Source: an uncultured Bacteroidales bacterium
Lineage (GTDB): Bacteria > Bacteroidota > Bacteroidia > Bacteroidales > Paludibacteraceae
Assembly (NCBI GenBank): GCA_900317745.1
Contig: ONHW01000017.1
Coordinates: forward strand, 1-56,149
Length of the DNA: 56,149 bases
Direction of reading: 5' to 3'
The position numbers and the translations under genes are program-made. A model generated the notes under the pieces. That model was not told the origin of the DNA. It worked only from the letters and a program-made list of their open reading frames with translations, and made no database searches. The first letter of the stretch is position 1, and every line of letters begins with the position of its first letter. Positions 32,486 through 40,056 of this stretch are shown here, one piece after another.

Positions 32486-33523
32486 ATGCCCTCTAATCAC
32501 GACACATGGCATTGGCAAGAACCGGGAACTGCATGGAAAGGCATCGGCATTTACCATGTCACGCTGACGATACCGTCGCGTGAGCCGTTGTTGGGTGAGC
32601 TTTGCATTCCTAATAATGATCCCAAGATAGCATATATCCAACGGACGGAATTAGGGGAAAAACTGGTCAATGAAATTTATGCGATCGGAGCTATTCATAA
32701 ACCGGTACGTATTCTTCAATTTTGTTTGATGCCTGATCATTTGCATCTTATTCTTCATCTCCGTCAAGACTCCGGAGTTAGTATCAGAGCTATCATACGC
32801 GGATTTTGGCAAGGTGCCAAGCGTTTAGGACGAGAGTACACTTTGTCAATTGATCCCGAATTTAATTCGGGGACAACCAACAAAGTCGATATACACAGCG
32901 CATTTCCAATTTTCACCGAGCAGCCCTTCATTCGCCCGCTTTCTCACCGAGGTCAACTATCCTCCATGTACCGCTACGTCCAGATGAACCCTCAGCGGCT
33001 GGCTACCAAGAAACTCATGCCGAGGTTCTTCCGCGTGCAAGAGGACATTGAGATAGCCGGACGGAAGTACCGCGGCATCGGCAATGCCAAACTGCTACAA
33101 GCCGAGCGACTTACGCCCGTTCATGTCCGCCGGACGATGATAGACGAGGCTATGCAAGGCAATAACAAACGGCTACGCGATTACATGAACGGCTGTGTGC
33201 TGGCTGCCCGTCAGGGAGCCGTGATGGTATCGCCGTTCATCTCCGACAAGGAGAAAGAGGTGATGATCGTTCTCCTCTTAGAGGAGCATCCCATCATCTA
33301 TATCGCGGATAAAGGTTTTAGCGATTATTACAAGCCCTCCGACGGTCTCTTTGATGCCGTCGCCGCAGGTCGCGTGCTGATACTCAGCCCGTGGGAATAC
33401 GATCCCTCCAAACGTCATGTCACCCGCCCAGAATGCGTCGAGATGAATAAAATGGCGGAAGAGATATGCACTTTGTCCATTGTTCCCGAATTTGATTCGG
33501 GGCAAAACAAAACTAATGAATAA
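32486..33523 (+). CDS. Y1/REP-associated-type transposase fused to a DprA/LOG-like domain
   Basis: 345 residues. Residues about 25-180 form a Y1 transposase domain of the IS200/RAYT type: GIYHVTLTIP, HUH motif in MPDHLHLIL (H85, H87), candidate catalytic tyrosines in MYRYVQMNP (Y162, Y164). From about 185 the C-terminal part (ARQGAVMVSPFISDKEKEVM, IYIADKGFSDYYKPSDGLFD, SPWEYD) resembles a Rossmann-type DprA/LOG domain, so the protein is longer than usual RAYTs (about 150-250). Two hairpins with CCCGAAT / ATTCGGG arms lie inside the coding sequence (32855-32872 and 33485-33502), both read as PEF-N/D-SG. There is no flanking target duplication I can identify. It may be domesticated. Confidence 0.78.
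   Translation: MPSNHDTWHWQEPGTAWKGIGIYHVTLTIPSREPLLGELCIPNNDPKIAYIQRTELGEKLVNEIYAIGAIHKPVRILQFCLMPDHLHLILHLRQDSGVSIRAIIRGFWQGAKRLGREYTLSIDPEFNSGTTNKVDIHSAFPIFTEQPFIRPLSHRGQLSSMYRYVQMNPQRLATKKLMPRFFRVQEDIEIAGRKYRGIGNAKLLQAERLTPVHVRRTMIDEAMQGNNKRLRDYMNGCVLAARQGAVMVSPFISDKEKEVMIVLLLEEHPIIYIADKGFSDYYKPSDGLFDAVAAGRVLILSPWEYDPSKRHVTRPECVEMNKMAEEICTLSIVPEFDSGQNKTNE
32841..32876 (+). repeat. Internal REP-like hairpin, copy 1
   Basis: CTTTGTC, then CCCGAATTTAATTCGGGG (7-bp arms, 3-base loop). About 90 % identical to copy 2 at 33471-33506; the two are 630 bases apart and in the same reading frame. Confidence 0.85.
33471..33506 (+). repeat. Internal REP-like hairpin, copy 2
   Basis: CTTTGTC, then CCCGAATTTGATTCGGGG at the 3' end of the transposase-like gene. 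Same framework as copy 1 with the loop TTG instead of TTA. Confidence 0.85.
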
Positions 33524-33528
33524 TCCCC

Positions 33529-33672
33529 ATGCCCTGTCCACATAATCACATAGATTGCCCATGTCCTAAAGACTGTCCTCGTCACGGACATTGTTGCGCC
33601 TGTGTCGCCCACCACAAAGCCGCAGGAACCAAACTTCCCGCCTGCTTGCGTGGAATAGATTGGCAGAAGTGA
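33529..33672 (+). CDS. Small cysteine-rich protein (DUF6485-like)
   Basis: 47 residues beginning MPCPHNHIDCPCPKDCPRHG, with eight cysteines and histidines arranged as possible metal ligands, ending LPACLRGIDWQK. It resembles small cysteine-rich cytosolic proteins annotated as DUF6485. It starts five bases after the transposase-like gene stop, but may be unrelated to it. The motif spacing makes it likely to be a real gene despite its length. Confidence 0.7.
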   Translation: MPCPHNHIDCPCPKDCPRHGHCCACVAHHKAAGTKLPACLRGIDWQK

Positions 33673-33679
33673 TTCTTGA

Positions 33680-33752
33680 CTAACCATTTAACGTTTCCAA
33701 AGGAAACCATTTTAACTATTTAACCCTTTAACGTCACATCGTGACCTAATCT
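33680..33752 (+). repeat. Palindrome cassette B (same framework as cassette A)
   Basis: CATTTAAC, palindrome GTTTCCAAAGGAAAC (33693-33707), CATTTTAACTATTTAAC plus CCTTTAAC (33708-33732), palindrome GTCACATCGTGAC (33733-33745), CTAATCT. It lies directly before the WYL gene ATG at 33753, so it makes up the leader region. Confidence 0.8.
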
Positions 33753-34670
33753 ATGGCAGCACAGAATAAATTGTTTCAACGGTTGATTTGGCTGGTGGAT
33801 ACGATCTACAGCGCAGGGCATATATCGCGTGAAGAGATTGACCGCCGGTGGGCGACTGCACGCTACAATGATATGCACGAGACCACGTACGGCGAGCGAA
33901 ATTTCCACCGCCATCGCGAGACTGTTCAGGAGATCTTCGGTATCGACATCGTGTGCAATCACACCACCAAAGAATATTCCATCCAAGGTCTCGACAAAGC
34001 CAATGGAGCCGGTATGCGTTCGTGGCTGATGAACACCTTTGCCTTCAACAACCTAATTAACCTCGGCAGCAGGCTGCAAGCCCGCATCATCTTTGAGGAA
34101 ATACCCGAAGGCACACGTTTCTTATCCACGATTGTCAATGCGATGAAAGACAGCCGGCAACTATACGCCGTTTATCAGGGTTATAAACGCGCCGAGCCGC
34201 ATACGTTCCTGCTTTCACCGTACTGCCTGAAGGTTTTCAAGCAGCGGTGGTATCTCGTTGGCAAACCCGATGATCACCCCGAGGAGGCAGAGCCGCGCGT
34301 GTATGCACTCGACCGCATGGTTGATCTGACATCCACCGACAAGCCGTTTAGGCTGCCTAAGGATTTCAAGCCGTCGTTGTTCTTCAAAGGTCAGTACGGC
34401 GTGGATCGTTCGATACGTGAGGAGCAGAAGATCGTAGTGAAAGTCGAGTCGTACGATGCCAACTTCTTGCGCTCGCTGCCACTGCATGCCAGTCAGATTG
34501 AGATGAAGCAGGACGACCGATATACATATTTCGGGTTCTACGTTGCGCCGACATACGACTTTATCCAGGAGTTGCGTAAGTTCGGACCATCACTCGAAGT
34601 CCTCGAACCTGCCCCACTCCGCGATGCGTTCAAAAAAGACAGCGAGAAACTAAGGAATTTATATGCATAG
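33753..34670 (+). CDS. WYL-domain transcriptional regulator
   Basis: 305 residues. N-terminal helix-turn-helix-like part (about 1-80: FQRLIWLVDTIYSAGHISRE, RNFHRHRETVQEIFGIDIVC). WYL domain at about 125-225 (YAVYQGYKRAEPHTFLLSPY, CLKVFKQRWYLVGKP, RVYALDRMVDL), followed by a WCX-like C-terminal region. WYL proteins bind ligands, often nucleotides or nucleic acids, and many regulate DNA-damage or phage-defence genes. It is followed 10 bases later by the ADP-ribosylglycohydrolase fusion, a likely co-transcribed partner. The leader carries palindrome cassette B. A second paralogue lies at 45000. Confidence 0.9.
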   Translation: MAAQNKLFQRLIWLVDTIYSAGHISREEIDRRWATARYNDMHETTYGERNFHRHRETVQEIFGIDIVCNHTTKEYSIQGLDKANGAGMRSWLMNTFAFNNLINLGSRLQARIIFEEIPEGTRFLSTIVNAMKDSRQLYAVYQGYKRAEPHTFLLSPYCLKVFKQRWYLVGKPDDHPEEAEPRVYALDRMVDLTSTDKPFRLPKDFKPSLFFKGQYGVDRSIREEQKIVVKVESYDANFLRSLPLHASQIEMKQDDRYTYFGFYVAPTYDFIQELRKFGPSLEVLEPAPLRDAFKKDSEKLRNLYA

Positions 34671-34680
34671 AAAATAAATT

Positions 34681-35868
34681 ATGTTAGGAGCAATTATTGG
34701 TGATACTATCGGTAGTATCTACGAGTTCAACAACATTCACACGAAGGTGTTTCCGTTGTTTGGCAAGTCCAGTACGTTTACTGACGACAGTATAATGAGT
34801 ATGGCTGTGGCGAAATGGCTGCTGACTGACGAGCACCACACTCATTCCTCGCTCATCGGGATAATGGAGGACTACTACAAGGCGTTTCCCAATCCCATGG
34901 GAGGTTACGGTGCACGATTCAGCGTGTGGCTCGCAACACCCACTGCTCAAAAGGAACCGTATCAGTCGTTCGGTAACGGTAGCGCAATGCGTGCCTCTGC
35001 CTGCGGATGGGTGGCAAGCAGCCGTGAGGAAGCTATGCGGCTGGCGAAGATCTCTGCAGAAGTAACACACAATCACCCGGAAGGTATCAAAGGTGCACAA
35101 GCCGTGGCTGCAGGTGTATATATGTTGCGTCACGGCGCATTGAAGTGCGATGTCAAGGATTTTCTGACCAAGCAATCAGGCTATACGTTTGACGAGAAAC
35201 TGGCGGAATTGCAGAGCACCTACTCTTTTGACGAGACCTGCCAAGGCACTGTTCCTGCGGCGTTTACAGCCTTTGGCGAGTCGGCAGATTTTGAGGATGC
35301 TATCCGCAACGCCATCTCCATTGGCGGAGACAGCGACACGGTAGCCTGCATTACGGGTGCTTTTGCCGAAGCGTTCTATAAGGTCATTCCGGCAGACATC
35401 GTTTATGAGATGCGCAAACGTCTGCCTTCCGATTGGTGGCAAATCATCTGGCGCATCAAGGCGTACGAAAACCAACGTGTGGCTTCTGACAATATCGACT
35501 ACCTGCAATCAGGTCAGATTTTTGTGTTCGGCAGCAACAAACAAGGCTTCCATGCAGGCGGCGCAGCAGCATACGCACACAGGAACTTTCATGCCGAATG
35601 GGGCGTGGGCGAAGGAATAACCGGTCTGTGCTATGCTTTGCCGACTATGGAAGGACCGAAAGAAATGGAGAAAGCAATTAAGCGATTTACGGAACATGCA
35701 TTGGCTGATCCCGAGCATACTTATCTGGTGACTGCCATCGGTTGCGGAATTGCAGGATATACACCGGAGGAAGTGGCACCGATGTTTCTGGAAGCCGCTT
35801 CACTACCAAACGTCTATCTCCCGCAATGCTTCTGGGATGTTTTGAAAACGAAATATAGCAATTTTTAG
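34681..35868 (+). CDS. ADP-ribosylglycohydrolase fused to an A1S_2505-type domain
   Basis: 395 residues. Residues about 1-265 are a DraG/ARH-type ADP-ribosylglycohydrolase: MLGAIIGDTIGSIYEF, metal ligands in TFTDDSIMS and SIGGDSDTVACITGAFAEA. These enzymes remove ADP-ribose from proteins or nucleic acids using Mg. Residues about 275-395 (IFVFGSNKQGFHAGGAAAYA, VTAIGCGIAGYTPEEVAPMF) match the GSN-x-GxHxxGAA family annotated as A1S_2505 phage-associated protein. A fusion of both suggests two steps on ADP-ribose-type substrates, but the second activity is not known. It is next to a WYL regulator. Confidence 0.86.
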   Translation: MLGAIIGDTIGSIYEFNNIHTKVFPLFGKSSTFTDDSIMSMAVAKWLLTDEHHTHSSLIGIMEDYYKAFPNPMGGYGARFSVWLATPTAQKEPYQSFGNGSAMRASACGWVASSREEAMRLAKISAEVTHNHPEGIKGAQAVAAGVYMLRHGALKCDVKDFLTKQSGYTFDEKLAELQSTYSFDETCQGTVPAAFTAFGESADFEDAIRNAISIGGDSDTVACITGAFAEAFYKVIPADIVYEMRKRLPSDWWQIIWRIKAYENQRVASDNIDYLQSGQIFVFGSNKQGFHAGGAAAYAHRNFHAEWGVGEGITGLCYALPTMEGPKEMEKAIKRFTEHALADPEHTYLVTAIGCGIAGYTPEEVAPMFLEAASLPNVYLPQCFWDVLKTKYSNF

Positions 35869-35889
35869 AAGTGCCCTATACATACCAAT

Positions 35890-36555
35890 ATGAAAGCAAT
35901 ATTTATCAATGGTTCGCCACGCAAGAACAAAAATACCGCGCAGATGTTAGAGAGTGCCATGCGTGGCGCACAAGAAGCCGGCGCAGAAGTGGAGATGATT
36001 CACCTCTATGGTCTTAATTACAAAGGTTGCATGAGTTGTTTCCTCTGCAAGCGCAAGGGCAATACGGCAAATGGTCTTTGCGGCTTCAAGGATGAGTTGC
36101 AGCCCGTTTTGGAGAAAGTGGTCAACGCTGACGTGCTGGTTGTCGGTTCGCCGGTTTATGACTCGTTCCCGACCGGCATGACACGTGCTTTCATCGAGCG
36201 TCTGGTCTTTCCTGCGGTTAACTACAACGACTACTCCACTCCGCTCATCCGCAAGCCGCTACAATGCGCTACGATTTACACGATGAACGCGCCCGAGAAC
36301 CTGATGCAACCGCTGCATTACGATATCATTCTCGGTGAGAGTAACCGCGTGTTAGGAATATTCGGCAGCCGGCCGGAAATGCTCTGTTCGCACGAGACGT
36401 ACCAGTTTAACGACTACTCCAAGTACGAGACCGCCGTTGACGAACCAACGCGTGCTCGTATTCGCGAGACGCGTTTCCCGCAGGATCTGCAGAAGGCATA
36501 CGATTTAGGCAAACGTCTGGTGGAGAGAGCCAAGGCATGCTCATGCAAGGAGTAA
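35890..36555 (+). CDS. Flavodoxin-fold NAD(P)H-dependent FMN oxidoreductase
   Basis: 221 residues, no signal peptide. FMN-binding loop FINGSPRKNKNTAQMLESAM, then GCMSCFLCKRKG with a Cys cluster, and VVGSPVYDSFPTGMTRAFIE, as in NADPH-dependent FMN reductases and iron-sulfur flavoproteins. The short CX2CX2C-like cluster may bind an Fe-S cluster or may only be structural. It starts 21 bases after the previous gene. Substrate unknown. Confidence 0.85.
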   Translation: MKAIFINGSPRKNKNTAQMLESAMRGAQEAGAEVEMIHLYGLNYKGCMSCFLCKRKGNTANGLCGFKDELQPVLEKVVNADVLVVGSPVYDSFPTGMTRAFIERLVFPAVNYNDYSTPLIRKPLQCATIYTMNAPENLMQPLHYDIILGESNRVLGIFGSRPEMLCSHETYQFNDYSKYETAVDEPTRARIRETRFPQDLQKAYDLGKRLVERAKACSCKE

Positions 36556-36629
36556 ATACAAAAGCGTGACGGTTGGCAATAATAAGGTGATGATAACGAG
36601 AAAACGGATAGAAGAAGATAAATCAACAT

Positions 36630-37973
36630 ATGAAAAAGCATCTCTTATCTTTGGTAACGCTTTTGATTAGCGTTGCTGGTAGTGTTTCTGCACAGAGTTC
36701 CGGTTATCCTGAGTTGGACGCCATGGTGCAGACATGGAAAGAAGCCCAACAAACAACGATCGGCTATCCGGCGAGCCAGGAGTCGAACTTGGCGCTATTC
36801 TATCAATGGTATCTGGACTCCGGCATGGATGTAGTGAACCTCAACAACGCCGGAGATCCCATGACCGATAATCCATCGACACTCTCTACCCAGAAGTTCG
36901 AGCGTCAGGTGATTGAGTTCTTTGCGCCGCTGTATGGCTTCAAGTTGGAAGATGTGTGGGGACTTGTGACGCATAGCGGAACAGACGGCAACAATCATGG
37001 TATCTACTTCGGGGTCAACTACTTACGCAACCAAACAGGCATGGAGCCCGTGCTCTACGTGAGCAACGAAGCGCACTACTCGAACATGCGTCTGGCGCAC
37101 TTGCAGAATGTGGAGATGTACCTTGTGGCGAGTGACAGTATGGGACGTATGATCCCGGACTCGCTGGAAGAGGTGCTTGTGACCTCCCGTCCGGCGTTGA
37201 TGGTATATGCGATGGGTTCGACCTTCAAAGGGGCTATTGACGACCAAAAAGCGCTGAACGCTGTACTGGCGTCACACCCCGAGATACCGGCAGTCTATCG
37301 CCATGTGGACGCGGCTCTCTTCGGCGGCTACCTGCCTTTCACACCGTACAGAGCACTCGTCAACCGCGATACCATGCACTATGAGTCCATCTCTGTCAGC
37401 GGGCACAAGTTCTTCGGTCTTGACTCGCCTTCGGGCTTGTTCATTTGCACCAAAGAGATCTATGACAACCAGGTGGACTACAACGTGCCCTATCTGAACA
37501 GCAACATGCGGATGATCAACTGCTCGCGTGACGCGCTACAGCCGCTCAAGTTCTGGTGGCTTACCAAGTCTATCGGACACACAGGATGGACTTATCAGGC
37601 AGCCAAACTGCTTGCGCAACGCGATTATCTCAAGCAGCAGTTAGACTCCATCGGTTGGCCGAACTGGGTGAACGAGTACAGCAATACCGTCTTCTTCCGT
37701 CGTCCCTCGAAACGCGTGGTAAGCAAATACACCTTAGCACAAGGCTACGACGACTGTTTTGGCGGTGAGCTGGCGCATGTCGTGGTTATGCAACATGTGT
37801 CCAAAGAGAAAATCGATATGTTCATCGCCGACCTGATTGAGGAACTGCCGGACGGAATTCCCGGAGCACCCGCTTCATCGCAAAAGAGCACAGAGAAAAT
37901 ACTATGTGATGGACAACTCCTTATCCGCCACAACGATAAGCACTATGCTGTTCAAGGGCAAGATACGAAATGA
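36630..37973 (+). CDS. Predicted secreted PLP-dependent decarboxylase (histidine decarboxylase-like)
   Basis: 447 residues. Signal peptide (MKKHLLSLVTLLISVAGSVS), then a group II-type PLP fold: THSGTDGNNHGIYFG, HVDAALFGG with the PLP-binding Asp227, and SVSGHKFFGLDSPSG with the Schiff-base Lys260. The closest match I can recall is histidine decarboxylase; the substrate is not certain. The C-terminus carries the tail EKILCDGQLLIRHNDKHYAV shared with the nucleases. PLP enzymes are normally cytoplasmic, so a signal peptide plus the shared tail suggests an exported decarboxylase. No permease or antiporter gene is adjacent. Confidence 0.82.
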   Translation: MKKHLLSLVTLLISVAGSVSAQSSGYPELDAMVQTWKEAQQTTIGYPASQESNLALFYQWYLDSGMDVVNLNNAGDPMTDNPSTLSTQKFERQVIEFFAPLYGFKLEDVWGLVTHSGTDGNNHGIYFGVNYLRNQTGMEPVLYVSNEAHYSNMRLAHLQNVEMYLVASDSMGRMIPDSLEEVLVTSRPALMVYAMGSTFKGAIDDQKALNAVLASHPEIPAVYRHVDAALFGGYLPFTPYRALVNRDTMHYESISVSGHKFFGLDSPSGLFICTKEIYDNQVDYNVPYLNSNMRMINCSRDALQPLKFWWLTKSIGHTGWTYQAAKLLAQRDYLKQQLDSIGWPNWVNEYSNTVFFRRPSKRVVSKYTLAQGYDDCFGGELAHVVVMQHVSKEKIDMFIADLIEELPDGIPGAPASSQKSTEKILCDGQLLIRHNDKHYAVQGQDTK

Positions 37974-38122
37974 TGACGATTGATACCACCCTGCCAAAGT
38001 GATCAAGATGGTTGAATGATTATGAGAGACAATCTACCCCATCACACTCATCGGCGGGGATTACGGATGAGCTTTATCAATTTCTATATCGTGACTAATT
38101 TATGCAAAAGGAATAAGACAAT

Positions 38123-38941
38123 ATGATTCTTTATTTTTCAGCAACAGGCAACAGCCTCGCTATTGCACGGCAATTGGCAGAACGGCTCAACGAACGACTT
38201 ATGCTGCTGACTGAAGCGGTTAAGCAGGACTTGACAGGCGAAAAACGTATCGGGTTGGTCTTTCCTACATACGATTTCAATCTGCCACCCGCTATGCCCG
38301 AGATGGTAGCGCGACTGAAGATCAGTCCGCAATCGTACGTCTTTACGGTCATCACGTGCGGCAGTATGGCGGGTAACTGCGTATGGGTGTTGCGGCGCTT
38401 ACTGCGCAAGAAAGGTATCGAACTGGCATACAGCCACAAGGTGAGTATGCCCGACAACAGTGCACTTGCGTTCGGGCGTAATCCTAACAAGCAGTTGGGT
38501 AAGTACGAACGAGTGCCGGCTCGTATGGAGCAGATCATCCGCGAACTGCAGAACGAAAGCCACACGCTGCATTACAGTTGGTTCGGTTTGCTGTCATGGC
38601 TACTCGGTCGCCCGGCTATGGAGAGAGGGATGATTCATTACCTGGGTCCGAAGGTGAATGCCGACAAGTGTACAGGTTGTGGAACTTGCGTGCGTGTCTG
38701 TCTAATGAACAATATAATTCTCCAACCGCGAAGCGTTCAAACAGAGCAAAGTTCAAACAACGCAAGCGCTCAAACAGGCGAAGCCGTTCAGGTCGCTGTC
38801 ACCGGAGACCGTTGTACCGTATGCCTGGCTTGTGTTCATGCTTGTGCACAGCAGGCAATCAGTACGAATGGTAAAGTTACTCTGAAAGAACGCCAGTACC
38901 GCCATCAGCAGATCAAACTGAAAGACCTGCTGCTGAGATAG
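38123..38941 (+). CDS. EFR1-type flavodoxin-ferredoxin fusion protein
   Basis: 272 residues. The N-terminal flavodoxin part (MILYFSATGNSLAIARQLAE) is followed by two 4Fe-4S ferredoxin motifs, CTGCGTCVRVC and CTVCLACVHACAQQAI. Proteins of this type act as low-potential electron carriers. The linker between the two clusters holds an imperfect repeat (38731-38792) encoding RSVQTEQSSNNASAQTGEAV, an insertion not needed for the fold. About 150 bases upstream contain only a weak 34-codon frame. Confidence 0.88.
   Translation: MILYFSATGNSLAIARQLAERLNERLMLLTEAVKQDLTGEKRIGLVFPTYDFNLPPAMPEMVARLKISPQSYVFTVITCGSMAGNCVWVLRRLLRKKGIELAYSHKVSMPDNSALAFGRNPNKQLGKYERVPARMEQIIRELQNESHTLHYSWFGLLSWLLGRPAMERGMIHYLGPKVNADKCTGCGTCVRVCLMNNIILQPRSVQTEQSSNNASAQTGEAVQVAVTGDRCTVCLACVHACAQQAISTNGKVTLKERQYRHQQIKLKDLLLR
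38731..38792 (+). repeat. Imperfect tandem repeat in the EFR1 linker
   Basis: Units of about 15-17 bases around GTTCAAACA / GCTCAAACA / GTTCAGG, each preceded by AAG or AAGC. It lies in frame between two ferredoxin motifs. Confidence 0.6.
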
Positions 38942-38983
38942 ACCGGAGTAGCAACGGATTTTAATGATTGAACAGTAAGCAAA

Positions 38984-39907
38984 ATGCAACGAATCTGTGA
39001 TTTTATCGCCAAATGGATGGGCGTAATAGTGCTGATAGTAGCGGCACTAAGTCTTATAGTCCCCTCTTCGCTCGTGTGGATTGGCACGTGGGTTATCAAT
39101 CCGATGTTAGGTATCATTATGTTCGGCATGGGATTGACACTTTCGGCGAATGACTTCAAAATAGTGCTGAGTCGTCCGAAAGATATCCTTATCGGTTGCC
39201 TCACGCAGTTCACCGTTATGCCGTTGTTGGCATGGTGTCTGACCAAGGTTTTCTCGCTACCGCAAGAGCTGGCGATAGGCGTCATCCTTGTCGGTTGTTG
39301 CCCGGGTGGAACGGCATCTAATGTGATCACCTATCTGGCAAAAGGCGACCTGGCTCTTTCTGTGGGCATGACGGCTGCATCTACCTTGCTTGCGCCGATC
39401 CTGACACCACTGCTTGTCTGGCTGTTGGCAGGCACGATAGTTGATGTGCATACAACGGGAATGTTACTCAGCATCGTTTATATCGTTATTCTGCCTATTG
39501 TATGCGGACTGCTGTGCCAGCGTTTTATTCCCAAGATTACGCAACGCGTCACGCCTTACCTGCCGGCGTTCTCGTCCCTCGCCGTTGCCTTTACAGTCGG
39601 CATTGTCGTTTCGCATAACGCCGACCGGCTTATGACCGCAGGTCTGCTTGTCGTGCTCGTGGTAATGCTTCACAACCTCTTCGGACTCGGTATCGGCTAT
39701 CTGGTCGGACGCCTGTTGCGTCTGCAACGCCCGAAGAGCGTGGCACTCAGTATAGAAGTCGGCATGCAGAACTCCGGTTTGGCTACCTCGCTGGCTGTGA
39801 TGCATTTTGCTGCCTTCCCCTTAGCCACCATTCCCGGGGCAGTATTCAGCGTTTGGCATAACATCAGCGGTGCCATCGTTGCGCGCATCTATTCGCGCCA
39901 TGCGTAA
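38984..39907 (+). CDS. Bile acid:sodium symporter (BASS) family transporter
   Basis: 307 residues with about nine to ten membrane helices. Family signatures: GMGLTLSANDFKIVLSRPKD, LAIGVILVGCCPGGTASNVI (the conserved PGGxxSN sodium-site motif), and VGMQNSGLATSLAV near the end. BASS proteins take up organic anions such as bile acids, pantoate or other carboxylates with sodium. The substrate cannot be assigned. It follows the EFR1 gene by 42 bases. Confidence 0.92.
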   Translation: MQRICDFIAKWMGVIVLIVAALSLIVPSSLVWIGTWVINPMLGIIMFGMGLTLSANDFKIVLSRPKDILIGCLTQFTVMPLLAWCLTKVFSLPQELAIGVILVGCCPGGTASNVITYLAKGDLALSVGMTAASTLLAPILTPLLVWLLAGTIVDVHTTGMLLSIVYIVILPIVCGLLCQRFIPKITQRVTPYLPAFSSLAVAFTVGIVVSHNADRLMTAGLLVVLVVMLHNLFGLGIGYLVGRLLRLQRPKSVALSIEVGMQNSGLATSLAVMHFAAFPLATIPGAVFSVWHNISGAIVARIYSRHA

Positions 39908-39970
39908 TGTCTGCATTTCAATATTGTAAATGATTGGTTTTGGATTTTAATGGGACATAAGTAAAAAATA

Positions 39971-40002
39971 TTTGCAAATATCAGAAATTTTTCGTAACTT
40001 TG
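39971..40002 (+). promoter_or_regulatory. Promoter of the YbjQ-like gene
   Basis: TTTG (39971-39974), 20 bases, TAACTTTG (39995-40002). The -33 element lies in ATTTGCAAAT, as at 30779 and at 11709 (minus). Confidence 0.82.
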
Positions 40003-40056
40003 CAAACCATTTAGAAAGAACCAGCTGAAGTTGGAACGATTAACATTTTGAAGGTT

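Noticed and set aside
32486-33523. Complete IS200/IS605 insertion sequence
   Set aside because: No tnpB-type gene and no subterminal end hairpins at both sides in the usual arrangement; the protein is longer and resembles a REP-associated type.
38022-38126. 34-codon frame before the EFR1 gene
   Set aside because: Short, with basic low-complexity content, and it overlaps the EFR1 start; no family or coding signal.
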